From contig CM068314.1 of NCBI GenBank assembly GCA_034766995.1, positions 14,166,701 to 14,230,700 of the forward strand: a stretch of 64,000 nucleotides of DNA, in the 5' to 3' direction. Every line of letters starts with the position of its first letter. Positions within the stretch are counted from its first letter, which is position 1. This document shows, one piece after another, positions 1 to 12,919 of this stretch. The position numbers and the translations under genes are program-made. Below the pieces are notes generated by a model, which was not told the origin of the DNA, searched no databases, and worked only from the letters and a program-made list of their open reading frames with translations. The stretch is from Acanthacorydalis orientalis. Taxonomy: Eukaryota > Arthropoda > Insecta > Megaloptera > Corydalidae.

Positions 1-39
<39 letters not shown>
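1..39. repeat. TA microsatellite (cut by window edge)
   Basis: Pure AT dinucleotide run from the first base. Confidence 0.97.
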
Positions 40-42
<3 letters not shown>

Positions 43-919
43 TGTAAATATGTACGTTATTTTAAACACTAGTATAATTCAAAAACAACAAGCTGCCTTT
101 AGTGTCAAAAAAGAAACACTTCATTCCCATAAATAAATTATGTTTGACAATGTTATGATAAATTCAAAACGTATTAATCTTTATATCGTTTAGATATACA
201 AATTAGTTATCAATTTCCAACAAACAATACCGAATGTCTCGATTCAAATATGATTTGTGTTATTCTTACCGCTCTATGTTTATATTCATATTATAAATTC
301 TATAAAAAAGTTTTAAAGTTTGTTAAGAAAAAAAAAATTAAAATAAAAAATATATGAAATAAAGTAACGTATTATATAATCAAAAAAACTTGTTTTTTGT
401 ATCTGACAATAAAAAAAACACGTTTTACTCATGAAAAATACAATTTTCGCAGTTGCTTTGAATCGACTAATTAACAACAAACTTATTTAAATCCTGAAAG
501 TTTTAATTAAATATTCAAATCGACGGATTCGACAACCGGATCAGGTCCCTTTCGACCGAAAACGTTTTCACGAGTTTGAATAAAAAAAACAAGAAATTAT
601 TAAAATAAACGATCTACAGTACAATAAACTTTAAAACGCATCACTTGTTGAATGCTTTTAAAGTATGACTTGTGTAGCACAATAGCTTGTTAATGCGCCG
701 AACAAAGTTTTAAAATAAAGAAATGTCGGTCAGTACAGAAATAAATTTTATTTTAACTCACGATCTTTACAAGAGAATAAATTGAATCTAAAAATGCGAA
801 CATTTACTGAACATACAGCAGATTGATCTTGTTACAAGACGTACATTGAATTTCTTTAAGAAATGGTATGACAGAAAGAAAGTAAATGGGATAGGTGAAA
901 CAATGAAAGGAAGTGAAAT

Positions 920-921
<2 letters not shown>

Positions 922-985
<64 letters not shown>
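922..985. repeat. TA microsatellite
   Basis: Pure run of about 32 units. Confidence 0.97.
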
Positions 986-987
<2 letters not shown>

Positions 988-989
988 GA

Positions 990-1470
990 ACACACAATAG
1001 CCGTTCGAACCGAATCAAAAATATTTCTCCACCGTTCGAGATACACCAGCTTTGTTTCGGTTCGTCAATTGAAACGTGGGGGGCGAGAGTTGCTAATGGA
1101 GACAGCGCATGAGAACCTGCTCTTAAACGAGAAGGAATAAGGGATGAAAAGTGTACGGGCAGGAGTGCATTGACCTATGTGGACGCGAATGAACGTTATA
1201 CAGTTTATATTCAATATACCGAATGGCACGTGGCTACAGTAAATGCTCTTGGGTGTTCTGAAGAATACTATATGTGACAGAAAGTAAACATATTGTTTGT
1301 ATACATTTTTTTTCCTTTTCATTCGATTCCTATACCTACACACCACCGGTGTGATATTTTAGTTTACAGTAATAAATGCACATCGCTGATGCATTCGGTG
1401 GCGCAAACGCCGAAGACGTGCTCTAATAAATACTGTAGGAACGAGCCGAGATCGTAAATACAATCAGACG
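990..1470. other. GC-richer unique-looking block
   Basis: Mixed sequence with several CpG (GGTGGCGCAAACGCCGAAGA near 1399) lies after a TA microsatellite. The - strand frame 1346-1065 (93 codons) has no recognisable domain. Possibly regulatory. Confidence 0.2.
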
Positions 1471-1962
1471 TTTACATATTTATTACGTTTTGGTTCTTTG
1501 TGGGAAGGTAGTATTTTTATAGGCCTGACAGTTGTTTTCCGACTTGATGTTCCGTACTTTTGATCTCACTATTTGTTGTTGTTTTTTTTAAATTATAAAA
1601 TTTAAACTAAAAATCATTGTTTTTCGTTTTAAGAATAGAAGATTCCTTAAACATTAGATAATAATAACGAAAAAGTGAATATTTTTTAGTAATACCATAA
1701 AAATGAAATTATAATATATACATATACACACACCACACACACATACATCAAAATCATAAGAAATTTTATTGGTTTTACTTCTTTACAACAGTGCATTGGA
1801 TAGTAATGAGAGTGGATTTCAGGATTTTAGCCTGTGACTTTTTAGCCGGTGTTAATAGGAATGTAGGTTTAAGATGCTGACTATTGGATAAGCTGAGGAG
1901 TTTGGAAATCCGGAAAAAAATTCAAAAAACCGGAAAACAACACACACGCACATAATTCTATA

Positions 1963-1974
1963 TCTATCTATCTA

Positions 1975-2034
<60 letters not shown>
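1963..2034. repeat. TCTA plus TA compound microsatellite
   Basis: Four TCTA units lead into about 28 TA units; a possible mariner end follows at once. Confidence 0.97.
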
Positions 2035-2036
<2 letters not shown>

Positions 2037-2085
2037 AGGGTGGGATGAAAAGTTTCCAGCCCAGGAAGGAAAACAACAAAATATT
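2032..2085. mobile_element. Possible mariner TIR next to a TA microsatellite
   Basis: TACAAGGGTGGGATGAAAAG begins exactly where the TA run ends and resembles the end TACAAGGGTCG at 39243. No transposase sequence follows, and no opposite end was found. Confidence 0.3.
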
Positions 2086-2661
2086 GAGTGAAAAATAATT
2101 TTATCACCCCATAAACCACATCAAAAGTTTTCAAGAATTGATTAATAATAATTATTAATTATTGTTTATACACATTTTGATAGAAATACAATCATGTCCG
2201 GAACATTAAGCCGTAAAAAAATCTCTCTAACTTGAAACAAAAGTAATTGTAGTTTACAACAAAAAATGTATATTTTTTCTGTACTATTTTCTCTGTTATC
2301 AAATTGCGGAGATAATGTTTATATTTTATGCCTTTTCAAAAAAATACAATTATGCATGATAAAATTATTAATAAGGTGATAAAATATTATAGCTTGTAAA
2401 TATATCAAAAATACTGGTATTCAAACAAACGCATTCAATATTTATACAAATAAATATTTTTAAATGCCACAAATATTAATAAAATATAATTCGTTTCTTT
2501 ACAATTAACTTTTTTTTTAAAAAAAAATATTTTAAATTACACTTAGCATTTTCTATTATTTTCTTATTTTTATTAAAGTGTCATAAATTACATATACTCG
2601 TAAGAAAATATGAAAATTCTTTAATGTTTGCACAGAGTAATTTAATTTTAAATATGTTTAA

Positions 2662-2664
<3 letters not shown>

Positions 2665-2717
<53 letters not shown>
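2665..2717. repeat. TA microsatellite
   Basis: Pure run of about 26 units. Confidence 0.97.
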
Positions 2718-2719
<2 letters not shown>

Positions 2720-2799
2720 GATTTTAAATGATAATTAATATTATAATAACTTTTATTTGTATCTTAAAAGAAAAACACGTTTAATTTCTTCAATTATCT

Positions 2800-3240
2800 T
2801 GTTTATTCTCTCTCTACGTTAACTTCTCATCGTGTAAAAACTGAATTTCTCAACCAACCGCGAAATCCTTTATACAATTAAGAAATAAATCCTGTTTACG
2901 CTTCCGTGAGCGAAACGGTCGAATGGTGAAGAAGTGCATCCGCTTTGTTTATAATCAACTTATGCGAAAATTCCACTGAACTATTTTTTTTTGTTTCAAC
3001 CCTCGGTCTTTCTGGATACATTCAATCAACTCTAATGTGCCTGAGACGAACACGGTCGGTACGCTTTCTTCGTTCTTCTTCTGTTTCGTAGAAGTGGTGC
3101 CGTCCTTCAGTACAACCTGTAATGGGTTCATCCACCGTGCAGCCTGTTAGTTTATTATGCGGTGCCGTGCTTGACGTCCTGCTTCCTTCCCTCAAGGGAA
3201 ACACGTGCACATGTACCATTTTACCTTTAAGATGTATCTT
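2800..3240. other. Unique-looking block with an unassigned - strand frame
   Basis: A - strand frame of 65 codons (3219-3022) starts MVHVHVFPLREGSRTSS and is rich in charged residues. It has no domain I recognise, and no splice sites fit well. The region has more even base composition than its flanks. Confidence 0.2.
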
Positions 3241-3341
3241 TCAATAATTGTTACCGTAACAGGACTTATAGACATCTCGCAAAGTTTCTTTCATTTCTGT
3301 ACCGTATAATTTCATTACATTTTCTCTCTCACGTTATATAC

Positions 3342-3343
<2 letters not shown>

Positions 3344-3416
<73 letters not shown>

Positions 3417-3448
3417 GGACAGACAGATAGATAGATAAATAGATAGAG
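3344..3448. repeat. TA microsatellite followed by GATA-type repeats
   Basis: About 35 TA units, then short GACA and GATA repeats. Confidence 0.95.
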
Positions 3449-4374
3449 GAAGAATATAAAAATGTGTAACAAATATGAAATAAGGACATAGAATCTTTTT
3501 TTATATATTGACTTGAATGTTTGTTATGGCTACAATTTATTTCATTTTTAATAATTAATTAAACGGATAATATTTGAATTTTATTGTAATATTTCAATTA
3601 CTATTACAGTCTGTTTTATTTGTTATACAACAGAGTCTTTCTATATCTAATACTAATTTATTTATTTAAGATAGAGAGAGTCAACGAATGAACATAAATC
3701 TTCTGTCACTAGCCTCACCTAATAATTAGATTATAAGTTATCTGTCATCATCAATAGTGAGTTAGATAGAAATCGAAAGAAACTCAGTGCATTAAGAATA
3801 ATGGTGGAATCAACACAGTCAATATATATGAATCCAGTTTCATTTCAATTGATTTATTGTTGTGTTTTATCTTTTTTCTGATTACATAAAGTAAAAACCA
3901 ATGAAGTACATTGTATTTATCAAAATAAGTTTAATGTTTATACGTTTTAATCAAGAGATCTTTTACTATTAAATGATGTTAAATCTAAATTGATTTCTTA
4001 CTAATTAACTAATTAGTTATTAATTCAAATATATTGAAGTTTATGTGCATTCTTTTTTGTACATGTTCTTGTAGTAATTTTATATTTTGTATATACCTTT
4101 TAATCCAAAATACAATTTATTCTAGATAATATTCATGTAAACATATTTGTTTTCATACCACTGAACATTTTTTTTTTATATCAGAAAGAAAACGTAGCAC
4201 CTCTTCAAGCTGTCAGATTTCATTACACGAGCAAAGAGATTAAGTTCTGTTCTTATTTATAAATAACTTGTGTTCTGTTATGTATTTTTATCTATGTTTT
4301 GTCTTATTAAATCGATATTAACGATAACATTTTCAGTACAATTGAATTTATATCATTTTTTTGTTTTGTTACAG

Positions 4375-4457
4375 TCGATGCCGCTACTCGAAACTAAATC
4401 CGTTCAAAGAGCAAAAGCCTGCTCTGAAAGCCTTTATTTTGGTACTTAATTTATAAG
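4375..4457 (+). other. Candidate 83-bp internal exon
   Basis: A pyrimidine-rich stretch ending TTTTTGTTTTGTTACAG precedes it, and ATAAG|GTATGTTTG follows, so both ends match good splice sites. The stretch itself is less AT-rich than its surroundings. One frame is open for 23 codons from an ATG (MPLLETKSVQRAKACSESLY) and another for 26 codons before TAA. It could be an untranslated or terminal exon of an unseen gene. No protein family is recognised. Confidence 0.35.
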
Positions 4458-5235
4458 GTATGTTTGTAAATACTTTCAAACAATTTAATTTTAATTCTGT
4501 AATATCATTAAAAATTGTGAAATCTTATGTGCGATTTTGGTTATCAAATAATTTAAATTGGTCGACAAATTAATCGATTTTCATCAGACTAAAACCGGTC
4601 GTTTGGAATCAACTTTTAATTTTTTATGTCAATGTGTGTTACATAAAAACATTACATACATTACATACAATAATGTAGAACATATTTTACTTAATATCTT
4701 TGACAAATGTGGCTGAAATTCTAAATTTACAAGTATGTATTATAGAGACATAAAAGTCTGATTACCCTTTAAATGAATATTCATTTTGTCGAAATATATA
4801 AATTAATATAATGAAATTAGAACTGAAAATTGTGTGAACATATGTATCCTGGAATATATAAATAAAGATCTCAACTACATATATATTTATACACATATTC
4901 GTAGAACGATTCACATATAAAGCATATAAATTATGTAAAAATATATTGTGAGGGTTATGTAGAGGGATGGAACGGAGTCAAAAAGACTTTTCAAAAAATG
5001 AATAGAGTGTGTTTCGACCATGTGGTTTGAATGTTGATGTCTTCATTCGTAGTCGTATTGTGTGGTGGCTAGAAAAGGAACCCCTACTAAACCTGCATTA
5101 GTGGATAAAAGGATACGAATTGAGAAATGCACTTCACTGAAGAATAGAATGTAGTTTTGCTGTATTGAAAATAATAGATTGAGTTTATTATCAATTTTTT
5201 TTTTTAAAAAAACATGATAGTCATTATAAAAAAAA

Positions 5236-5471
5236 ACACAAATGAATGAGAGTCTTGAAGAGAGGAAAAAGGTCACGGGCGTCCTTCTTCAGCTCATAAT
5301 GACAAACGGAAGGCGTTAGTTGAATCATAACCACACACAACAATTCGAAAGCTTGCACAAAAGTTAGGCGTTAGTCATCCAACAGTTCAGGACTATTTAA
5401 TACCACTTAGATTAAAAAATGTATATGAATTTGAAGGCCATGAACCGTAATTATTTTTCTACCAATCTAAA
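5236..5471 (+). mobile_element. Right part of a deleted mariner, TTAGGTTGGTAGG lineage
   Basis: It matches the 46905 copy from AGTCTTGAAGA through GAAAGCTTGCACAAAAGTTA and GGCGTTAGTCATCCAACAG, and has the same junction before the right TIR (TTATTTTTCTACCAATCTAA). Nothing of the left half is recognisable. Confidence 0.85.
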
Positions 5472-5499
5472 ATATTAAAAACGACAAAACGATCCGTCA

Positions 5500-5840
5500 C
5501 TAATTCCCATGTGGACGAGTGAACAAGTCATAAACACTTACAAATCCACAAACAATTAAGTTTCCTACTTATGTAATCCACGTGACGTGTCCGCGATGAA
5601 CAAGATGGAATTAAGGGTTGACACGATCGTCGCTCATTACGTTTCTCCCCACATGTCTTTACGTATTGACGCACAGGGTATTCCAGGCGGGTTGACTCGC
5701 CTCCGTGGCGCTGGGTAGTAGGTCGCGGTGGCTATCGATTTTCCTACACTCGTGACGAGTTCCAAATGGCACCGACTTCGACACTCGCGAACAAAGGATC
5801 TGCCCGTATTAGTTTGTTTATCGGGCTCTGGTTTATTTTC
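5500..5840. promoter_or_regulatory. GC-richer island of unknown role
   Basis: About 340 bp rich in CpG (TTGACTCGCCTCCGTGGCGC and CACTCGTGACGAGTTCC) lie between a mariner fragment and a TA microsatellite. CACTCGTGACGAGT is a near-palindrome. No open frame of note. It could be a promoter, enhancer or unrecognised old repeat. Confidence 0.3.
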
Positions 5841-5893
5841 AAGAGTTTGATTTATTGACTTTTTCGAATTGTTTAATTATAAAGTTATAATTG

Positions 5894-5896
<3 letters not shown>

Positions 5897-5938
<42 letters not shown>
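5897..5938. repeat. TA microsatellite
   Basis: Pure run of about 20 units after a GC-richer island. Confidence 0.97.
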
Positions 5939-5944
<6 letters not shown>

Positions 5945-6414
5945 TTGATTTTATTATTTTATACTTTGTATAACTTTTATTGAACTTTATTTAATACTTT
6001 AATACTTTATATAACTTATCTTGAACTTCATTTTTTACCAAAATATGAAGACACTAAAATTTTCCCAGTAACTTCGATTTTTTTAGTATTAAACGTTTGT
6101 AAAACTAGCATGAGATTTTTTTGGATTGAATTCTATAAAAATGTAGTCATTAATTCTTGTTATCTGTCGTTTTTTTAAGTTATTTTTTTAAGAAATTTTC
6201 AATTACTTTTTTAAGAAATCAACAGTCAATACAATGATTTATTTATGTCGATTTATGAAAATATCTAATTTGGTTATATTGGCCATAATATATATTTATT
6301 TAATTATACTATCGATTGATATTTATAACAATAAATATAAATCTGTTATTAAAAACATTTTTTTTTAATTGCAATCTATCAGAAATGTGTATTTACTGAC
6401 AATGATTTTCATAA

Positions 6415-6462
6415 GTGTTTCTTTCAAAAATGATCTTTTCACTGGACCCACAAATAACAATT
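6415..6462 (+). repeat. Foldback family, short arm fragment
   Basis: TTTCTTTCAAAAATGATC and the following CCACAAATAAC match the outer arm of the family (CACTTTCACAAATGAATT, then CTCACAAACCAC). Confidence 0.45.
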
Positions 6463-6504
6463 ATTTCTGTGATTAACTGACGTATAGAACTGATATTTAC
6501 GTTT

Positions 6505-6642
6505 TTACAAATAAACTATTTCCTTACTGCACACCAACAAAATGATTTCTTGTCAAACATGTTCGATAAATGATTATTGAACATTTTTAATCGTTAGTTT
6601 GCCCATTTCAATAGCGATGGCATCGTCCTCAGATTTTGTAAA
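6505..6642 (+). repeat. Foldback family, left-type arm
   Basis: The order is TTTTACAAATAAACTATTTC, a CACACCAACAAAATGA block, TGTTCGATAAATGATTATTG, CATTTCAATAGCGATGGC and ATCGTCCTCAGA, which is the left arm from outer to inner end. Confidence 0.75.
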
Positions 6643-6666
6643 ATAAAATTTGGAATAGTTTCACAA

Positions 6667-6671
<5 letters not shown>

Positions 6672-6737
<66 letters not shown>
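6672..6737. repeat. TA microsatellite
   Basis: Pure run of about 32 units, just beyond a foldback arm. Confidence 0.97.
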
Positions 6738-6739
<2 letters not shown>

Positions 6740-8726
6740 GTTTAGAACTAAAAGTTTAACTATTTATATTTAATTTATATTATTGTAAGTGTTTTTATTT
6801 CATTATTAATTATAATATTTTATCCATTATGAATATTCAATTTATAAAATGTTTTTTTTCATTCAAACTAATACAAAACATTGCATATTAATTATAAATT
6901 TGTAACAAATACATAACCTTTTTCAGTGAGTTACAATCGGTCTTATTTAAAAGAAAAAAATGATATTATTTAAATTAATTCCTTGTATTCGTTTTAAGTT
7001 CAAAGCAAAAGGTCAACTTTTTCTCAAGGGAATAAAATTCAGTTCTAAGAAAAAATATAATATAAAACAATAAAATCTCTAGAACAATTCGTTCGGAGTT
7101 ATAAGAAAATTTTATTATTAATAACTGTGCTAAATTTAGGAATACATAAAAAAAATAATTGCCTCGTTTTTGATTATCGGTGTATTTTTTTTATCGGAAT
7201 ATTGTACAAACTTGTTTATATATTTGTTATATGCAATTTTTGCACAAACTATTATAATCACTTAATTTTTTTTCTTCTATTTTATTCTTTGATTTACCAT
7301 ATGTGGCAATTTCTTCATATAACATCATACTTAAGTTAGAGAGCATTAACGTAACATTCAAATTATAATTCATTTTATTATGTTTAATTTTAATTAGTGA
7401 AGATGAACATATTTTTTTATTATGAAAGAGCCAGTTATTATTTGTAAAATATAATATGCATAAATTTTAACAGTGGATTCTTTTTAAGAAATTGTAAAAT
7501 TTACAAAATTCTGAAAGAGGAATACCTGATATTATATACTGATTATGTTCGCAAAGTGAACTTTTTCCGATAGATTTTTCAATGAAATAGTTATGGAGAG
7601 GTTCAATAATTAAGCTTAGACAAAAAAAATCAATATTTTTAAATTTGTTTATTTAGCTTCCTTGTGTGAGTAGATTTCCGTTAATCCGAGTCCAGTTTCA
7701 TCATGAAACTTGAAAATACAAAAAATCAGTATAAATTATATTAAAATAGAATATTATATTAATCTAAAAAGTGGAATAACCATTTAAATGCCACATGATT
7801 TTCAAATTTTCATTACAAAACAAATATTTGCGATTAAATTTCATATTTTCTTAAATTTCTCTCAAGTTGCGTCGACACAAATTGTTGTTGTTTATAACCC
7901 AACTGATAATGTATTATTTTTTTTAATTTGTAAAAATATTTTTTTATTTAGTATTATTAATAGATAATTAATCTAAAAGGGTGCGTATTTTTTAGATGAG
8001 TGGATTTTAAAGGTTTAGACCTATACCAAGACTTCGAAACCTCTTGTTAATTAATTATGTAAAATTAATAAAAAAAAACGATATATCGTTAGATATCACA
8101 TTAATTAAACCCTTTTAAATATTTTTCTAACGATTAAGTATTTATTGTTGTATAAATTATACGTATCGATGATTCCGTTATGTATGAAACTAAATAAAGA
8201 ATACATTTATAAATTGCGATGATAATAAAGATAACGAGCATTCGATTACAAAAAGTGTCTAATAAGCAGTTGATCTGAACATTAATTATTCTATTTTCTT
8301 TTCAGTAAGTATCGTTTAATCGGTCAATATTAACAAATACTTGATATACATAATACAATTTACAAAAGAATGAAACTATAAAAATATTCATAATATTATG
8401 AGTAGGGGCTGACCGTTTAACCTCAAATATTGTTTAAATTTTATGTAAGACCGTGGATATAATTTTAATGTTGAATATGAAATGCCATATTTTATAATAT
8501 TTTTTATGTGATATTTTATAAGAGATTTATTATGTAATAAATTTCTTTTTTTTGTCGACTATCTCCTTATAAAATATGGAACATATTTGATAAAGCGTAA
8601 CAGATAAATTTATGTATGCGGATGTATACAGCAGCTATTGTGTGTAAAATCGCCAAAGAAGTAGACCAATTGTTATAATTTTCTCGTTTATGTTAAGCGA
8701 AGATATTTCGTTTTTTTCTTCTCTCA
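6738..8726. other. AT-rich stretch, nothing recognised
   Basis: Very AT-rich, with no transposon ends, RNA or plausible exon found. The frame at 7127-7339 (70 codons) is hydrophobic and low in complexity, as chance frames in such DNA are. Confidence 0.6.
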
Positions 8727-8787
8727 ATATATATATATATATATTTATATATATGTAAATATATATATATACATATACATATATGTA
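8727..8787. repeat. Interrupted TA microsatellite
   Basis: Several short TA runs broken by TTA, TGTA and ACATA. Confidence 0.9.
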
Positions 8788-9100
8788 CAGAAAGAGAGAG
8801 ATAGTGTCATTGTCTTTGCGTTATTTAATCAGAACAAACAAACAGGAAAAACATTCCAATTTAAATGAAACTGAATGTTTATTGATTCAGTGGAGCAATC
8901 TTTATTCTTAATCGTCTGCATTTATTTCTATTTCTGTCTAATGTCACTATCGATGTTTACATAAATTATTTTCTAATTATTTTGTAAGGACAGTTAGGAT
9001 AGAAGAGTCATGTTTAGTCGTGGACGTCCTTCATTTTTAATGTACAAATTAGTATTAGAAATAGACTGTTATACAACGCAAAGTTAAATGAAACATATAA

Positions 9101-9181
9101 CTAGGTGGGAGGAAAAAATAATTGCGGTTTTTGTTATGAATTTGATGGCCATAAACCGTAATTATTTTTCTACCAACCTTA
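9101..9181. mobile_element. Mini-mariner, about 80 bp (TIRs plus right junction only)
   Basis: The left TIR (AGGTGGGAGGAAAAAATAAT) is joined to the last 50 bp of the lineage (GAATTTGATGGCCATAAACC, then ATTATTTTTCTACCAACC). No transposase sequence remains. The right end abuts the TA microsatellite at 9179. Confidence 0.85.
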
Positions 9182-9183
9182 TA

Positions 9184-9218
<35 letters not shown>
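9179..9218. repeat. TA microsatellite at a mini-mariner end
   Basis: It begins where the mini-mariner 9101-9181 ends. Confidence 0.95.
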
Positions 9219-9222
<4 letters not shown>

Positions 9223-9283
9223 ATGAATAAATTTTTGTACAGAAAGGTTAAAATAGTAAACATGTTTAACATTGATAATATTA

Positions 9284-9800
9284 TAGTAAACGTACAAATT
9301 AATTCGGTGCCTTTTATTGTAGAAAGTGAATGTCTACTAAAAAATGGAATACATATTAATCCTCAAAATATTTCCTATTATTTCGTATAACTTTGCTCCC
9401 TTTGTCGGGTAATTGACGAAGCCCTTGTCGAAAAAAAGAATGCGGCTTTGAGACGATGAAGTTGTACCGCATTTTCGGACCTCTTCCCCTGTTTTAACAT
9501 TTTTTAGCATGTTTTATGTGTCACAAAACTTTCCCAAAAGCTGAATAAATCATTCTGTGGTCTTCAGCAGCATTACTTCAGCTGTAATGCGAAAAGTATG
9601 CAATGATTTATATGCTGCTCTGCGGACGTCATCGTATTCATTACTGTTTTGCGAGGTTATCCTAACTACTTAGCCAAAATATATGGTGTTTTTAAATGTT
9701 AGGGGTTGGTAGTTCAAAATTCTAAAACGACGAGAAAATATTTTAATTTAAAACATAATTATGATTGATTCAGTACGAGAGCACCGAATTAATCTCTTAA
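9284..9800 (-). mobile_element. Deleted mariner of the 23665 lineage
   Basis: The left end TACAAATTAATTCGGTGCC and the right end GAGCACCGAATTAAT match the TIRs of the 23665 element. Internal matches include the sequence before the right TIR (ACGAGAAAATATTTTAATTT) and a block near GCGAGGTTATCCTAACTAC. At 517 bp, about half the element has been lost, including the catalytic core. Confidence 0.85.
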
Positions 9801-9804
9801 AAGA

Positions 9805-9980
9805 TTTTTCTGTCGGAACGCATTCAACATGATGATATTGTCATCAAAATGCACATCAATAATAATCAATTATTATCAATAATCATTTACTGTGGTTTTT
9901 AATCAGATTTTTTATGGTTTATTTAATGTGAGATAAATTCATTTGTGACAGTGAATTTTAGCCATAGTACCAGAACTGTA
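9805..9980 (-). repeat. Foldback family, right-type arm, complete outer end
   Basis: It runs from TTTTTCTGTCGGAACGC through GATGATATTGTCATC to TTCATTTGTGACAGTGAAT and ends TAGTACCAGAACTGTATG. It begins within a few bases of the mariner at 9284-9800. Confidence 0.8.
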
Positions 9981-10713
9981 TGACAAAGAAGAACCGATAG
10001 CGAAAAGGATACATGTCGGTAATTAAAAAATATTTATATGTGGAAATGAAGTTTGATTATAACCTACTAAGTCAACTTTTCAATTCATTTCTGTTCGATT
10101 TGTAGCATTTGAAATAATCATCTCAGTTTTATTAAGAAGTATGTTATTAAAATTCAACAGTTATTTAGGTGTATTTTAATAGTAGTTTAATTACACCTGT
10201 TTAGAACTACCAACCTGCTGACAAAAACTTTTCACATAAAAACCTTTAAGTTTCTATACAATCTCCCCTTCAATCTCTTTATAAAGACGTTCAATGACAA
10301 AATAAATAGCACCAACTTACTTTGCAAATTATCCTGGCTTTATAGCCTTTGTTTTAAAATTTAATGTTTGTCTTTTCAACTCTCCCCGTTTTTTCCATTC
10401 TATACGGATGTTCATTTTTATTTTTAAACCCCTGTAGGGGACCTTGTAAAATAGTAAATCCAAATTGGAATTTTTATAATATGATTTTTAAATATTGTTT
10501 CTAGTCTTCTGTAAACCTTACTTTTTAAACGTACGTTTTTTTTTGTAACACTTAGCATATCCAAAAAAGTGTTATTGTTCTTGTAACAATAAACAGGATT
10601 CACGAACATAACACTAAGGTCAATTTTGAAGTCAACCTTGACATTCTGTCGAAACATTTACGTCCGTTTCATCGATACATAGTAATCCATATTAAAACCG
10701 CCCTCGATTATTA

Positions 10714-10914
10714 TTATATACTTACCGGTTTGTCAAATTGAACGTCAGAAATCCGAAACAAGAAGTGAGAAAGATGATAGTAATATCTCGATGGATTTTG
10801 TTTCACGGATAAATTTAATAATCCTGTCAACCAGCTGGCTTGTACAGGGCTGGCACCAGGACACTTTATAAGGATGTATTCAACATTTTCGGAAAAGTCA
10901 TCTCTACATTTCAT
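10714..10914 (-). pseudogene. Possible retrotransposon (LINE) protein relic
   Basis: The frame starts MKCRDDFSENVEYILIKCPG, which resembles the C-x-x-D-x-x-E-x-x-EH-x-L-x-x-CP motif after the reverse transcriptase of several LINE proteins, with Tyr where His is usual. Nothing of a reverse transcriptase is visible nearby. Tentative. Confidence 0.25.
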
Positions 10915-12000
10915 ATTATTTTTTCTATGAATTTAAACAGGGAGAGGGTGAGGGTGAGTCTTGTATTTTGGGTGAGAGGAAGTGTTTTGTAAAACTAGTA
11001 GATATTTTTTTACGAAAATTTGTATATGATTGAAAGAATTCCATATATTTAGTAAAGAAAATATATATTAAAACTACTATTTGGTTTTTTACTGCTTAAA
11101 ACATCAAAAAAAACCTTTCAGAATTGATTGAGGGAGTATAAAAAAAACATTTACTCATCAATAAAAGTAGTTTTTTTGTAATAATAGCTCTGTTAAAAAA
11201 GAAGTGATGTAAGTGTAAACTGTATAAAGAAAAAAATCGAAATAGATCTCATGCTAATTGAAAAATATTATTAGAAAATGATACAAACTAAACAAATAAT
11301 ATTTAAAGCGCTTAAAGAGTGACTGCTTTAGAAAACCCGGATATTTATAGAAAAGAAAAAGTGTTTTAATGAAAATTGAATAAATATAAATGTTGAGAAC
11401 TGCACGCGAGAACATATTTTATCATTATTTATTATACATTTTTGTTGTTTAGTCATCGAATTATCTATTCTGGTATCTTTTCTGATTTTGAATTCTATTT
11501 ATATTTTATATCTGTTACACTATCGTGAAATAGTAGTTTGGATGTGGGTGGATGTAAACAAAACATTGTGCAATAATTTCTTGTAGGAATATTTCACCTA
11601 CCTATGTTTTTATAACTTTATTGTAGATGTGTGCGTTATTGAAATGTTAAAAGTATCTAATAAATTATTGGATAGTAAACAATGTGTAACATTTTATGGG
11701 ACACTCTTCAAAAGACTGAAACGAAAATAGTATTCAGTATTAGTCATTAAACTGTATTCAAGTATCGAGCTATGAGACTTTTGATTCATGCTGTTTCAAA
11801 TTTATAATTATGTATAAAAATCGATTTAAATTATATAGAATTGGTTCATTCTTCAATGTTTCCATTGAAATCAATTGATTGACCAATATTTTTTCTAATG
11901 AACGATTAATGATATAATCAAATTATAGTTTTTGTATCTGTCAATAGATTCACTTTCATAAATGAATTTTTCACTCCTTTAATTTACAATGTAGAGATGA

Positions 12001-12140
12001 TCTGTCTTTTAGCAATCTGACGATGATAGAAATGCGCACAAACATCAATCAAAATGATTAATAATCATCGATTGAAAATTTTTGATCGGAAAAGTTTTTT
12101 TGTGATTTGTAGTGCGAGTGAAAAAGTCAGATGTGAAACT
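12001..12140 (-). repeat. Foldback family, right-type arm
   Basis: AATCTGACGATGATAGAAAT, then GCGCACAAACATCAATC, GAAAATTTTTGATCGG and TTTTGTGATTTGTAGTGCG follow the arm order; the outer tip is missing. Confidence 0.75.
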
Positions 12141-12355
12141 AGAGATTAAATTTGTAGTTGATATTTTTTAATTTGTCGAAATGTAAAAATTTTTTTTAGT
12201 TTTAGCTCTACTATTATTTTTAAAAAAAATAATTCTACTATTATTTTTTTTAAAAAAAAAATAATACTATAAATAAGTTGGAGTAAATAAGAGTTCATAA
12301 AATTTGGAAGTACCCGATTTCATCAGCAGTCAGTCAAAAATTTATGTCTAATCTA

Positions 12356-12919
12356 TTAAGTTGGCAGTAAAATAATTGCAGCTTATTACTTTCAAATTTG
12401 TATATAACTTCATACACTAGCTGTCTTAAGTAGTCCAGATCTGTTCGATGACTAACGCCTGATTTTTGTGCAAGCTCTCGAATTGTTGTGCATGTTTCTC
12501 AGTTAACTAACGCCTTCAGTTGATCTTTATGAACTGAAGAATGACGCCTGAGACCTTCATCATCTTCAAGGCTCTCGTCCCCAGCAAGAATTTTTTGGAA
12601 CCACCATTGCATCGTACATTCGTTAACAGTACTCACACCAAAAGCATCCTTTATTTTATAAGCAGTTTCTGCTGCTTTACCACACATTTTGATCTCATAC
12701 AAAAATTTGCTCGTATTTTCTTCATTTCCATTTTTAATTCAGTAGCTCAATTTGAAGCAAAATTAATAATAAAACCATAGTCGATGTTACCAAAATTTAG
12801 ACTGAAAAATGAACTTTAAAATAATATTAACATGAACAGGATGGAATGACACTTTCACTGAAAAAATTAAGGTTAGAGTTCAGAAAATAAAAACTGTAAT
12901 TATTTTTCTACCAACCTAA
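12356..12919 (-). mobile_element. Deleted mariner, TTAGGTTGGTAGG lineage, 564 bp
   Basis: The TIRs TTAAGTTGGCAGTAAAATAA and (inverted) TTATTTTTCTACCAACCTAA are flanked by TA at 12354-12355 and 12920-12921. The - strand frame at 12702-12499 encodes the transposase N-terminus: KIKDAFGVSTVNECTMQWWF, AGDESLEDDEG and DQLKALVN, the helix-turn-helix linker of mariner. After this half of the protein the sequence jumps directly to the right TIR, so all catalytic Asp residues are missing. Confidence 0.92.

Noticed and set aside
788..1140. Open frames with long Tyr-Ile runs, here and at 9055-9390, 16670, 32557-32968, 42621, 45347-45726, 48328 and 60666
   Set aside because: They are translations of TA microsatellites, which read as alternating Tyr and Ile without stops. 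Flanking residues show no domain, and both strands give similar frames.
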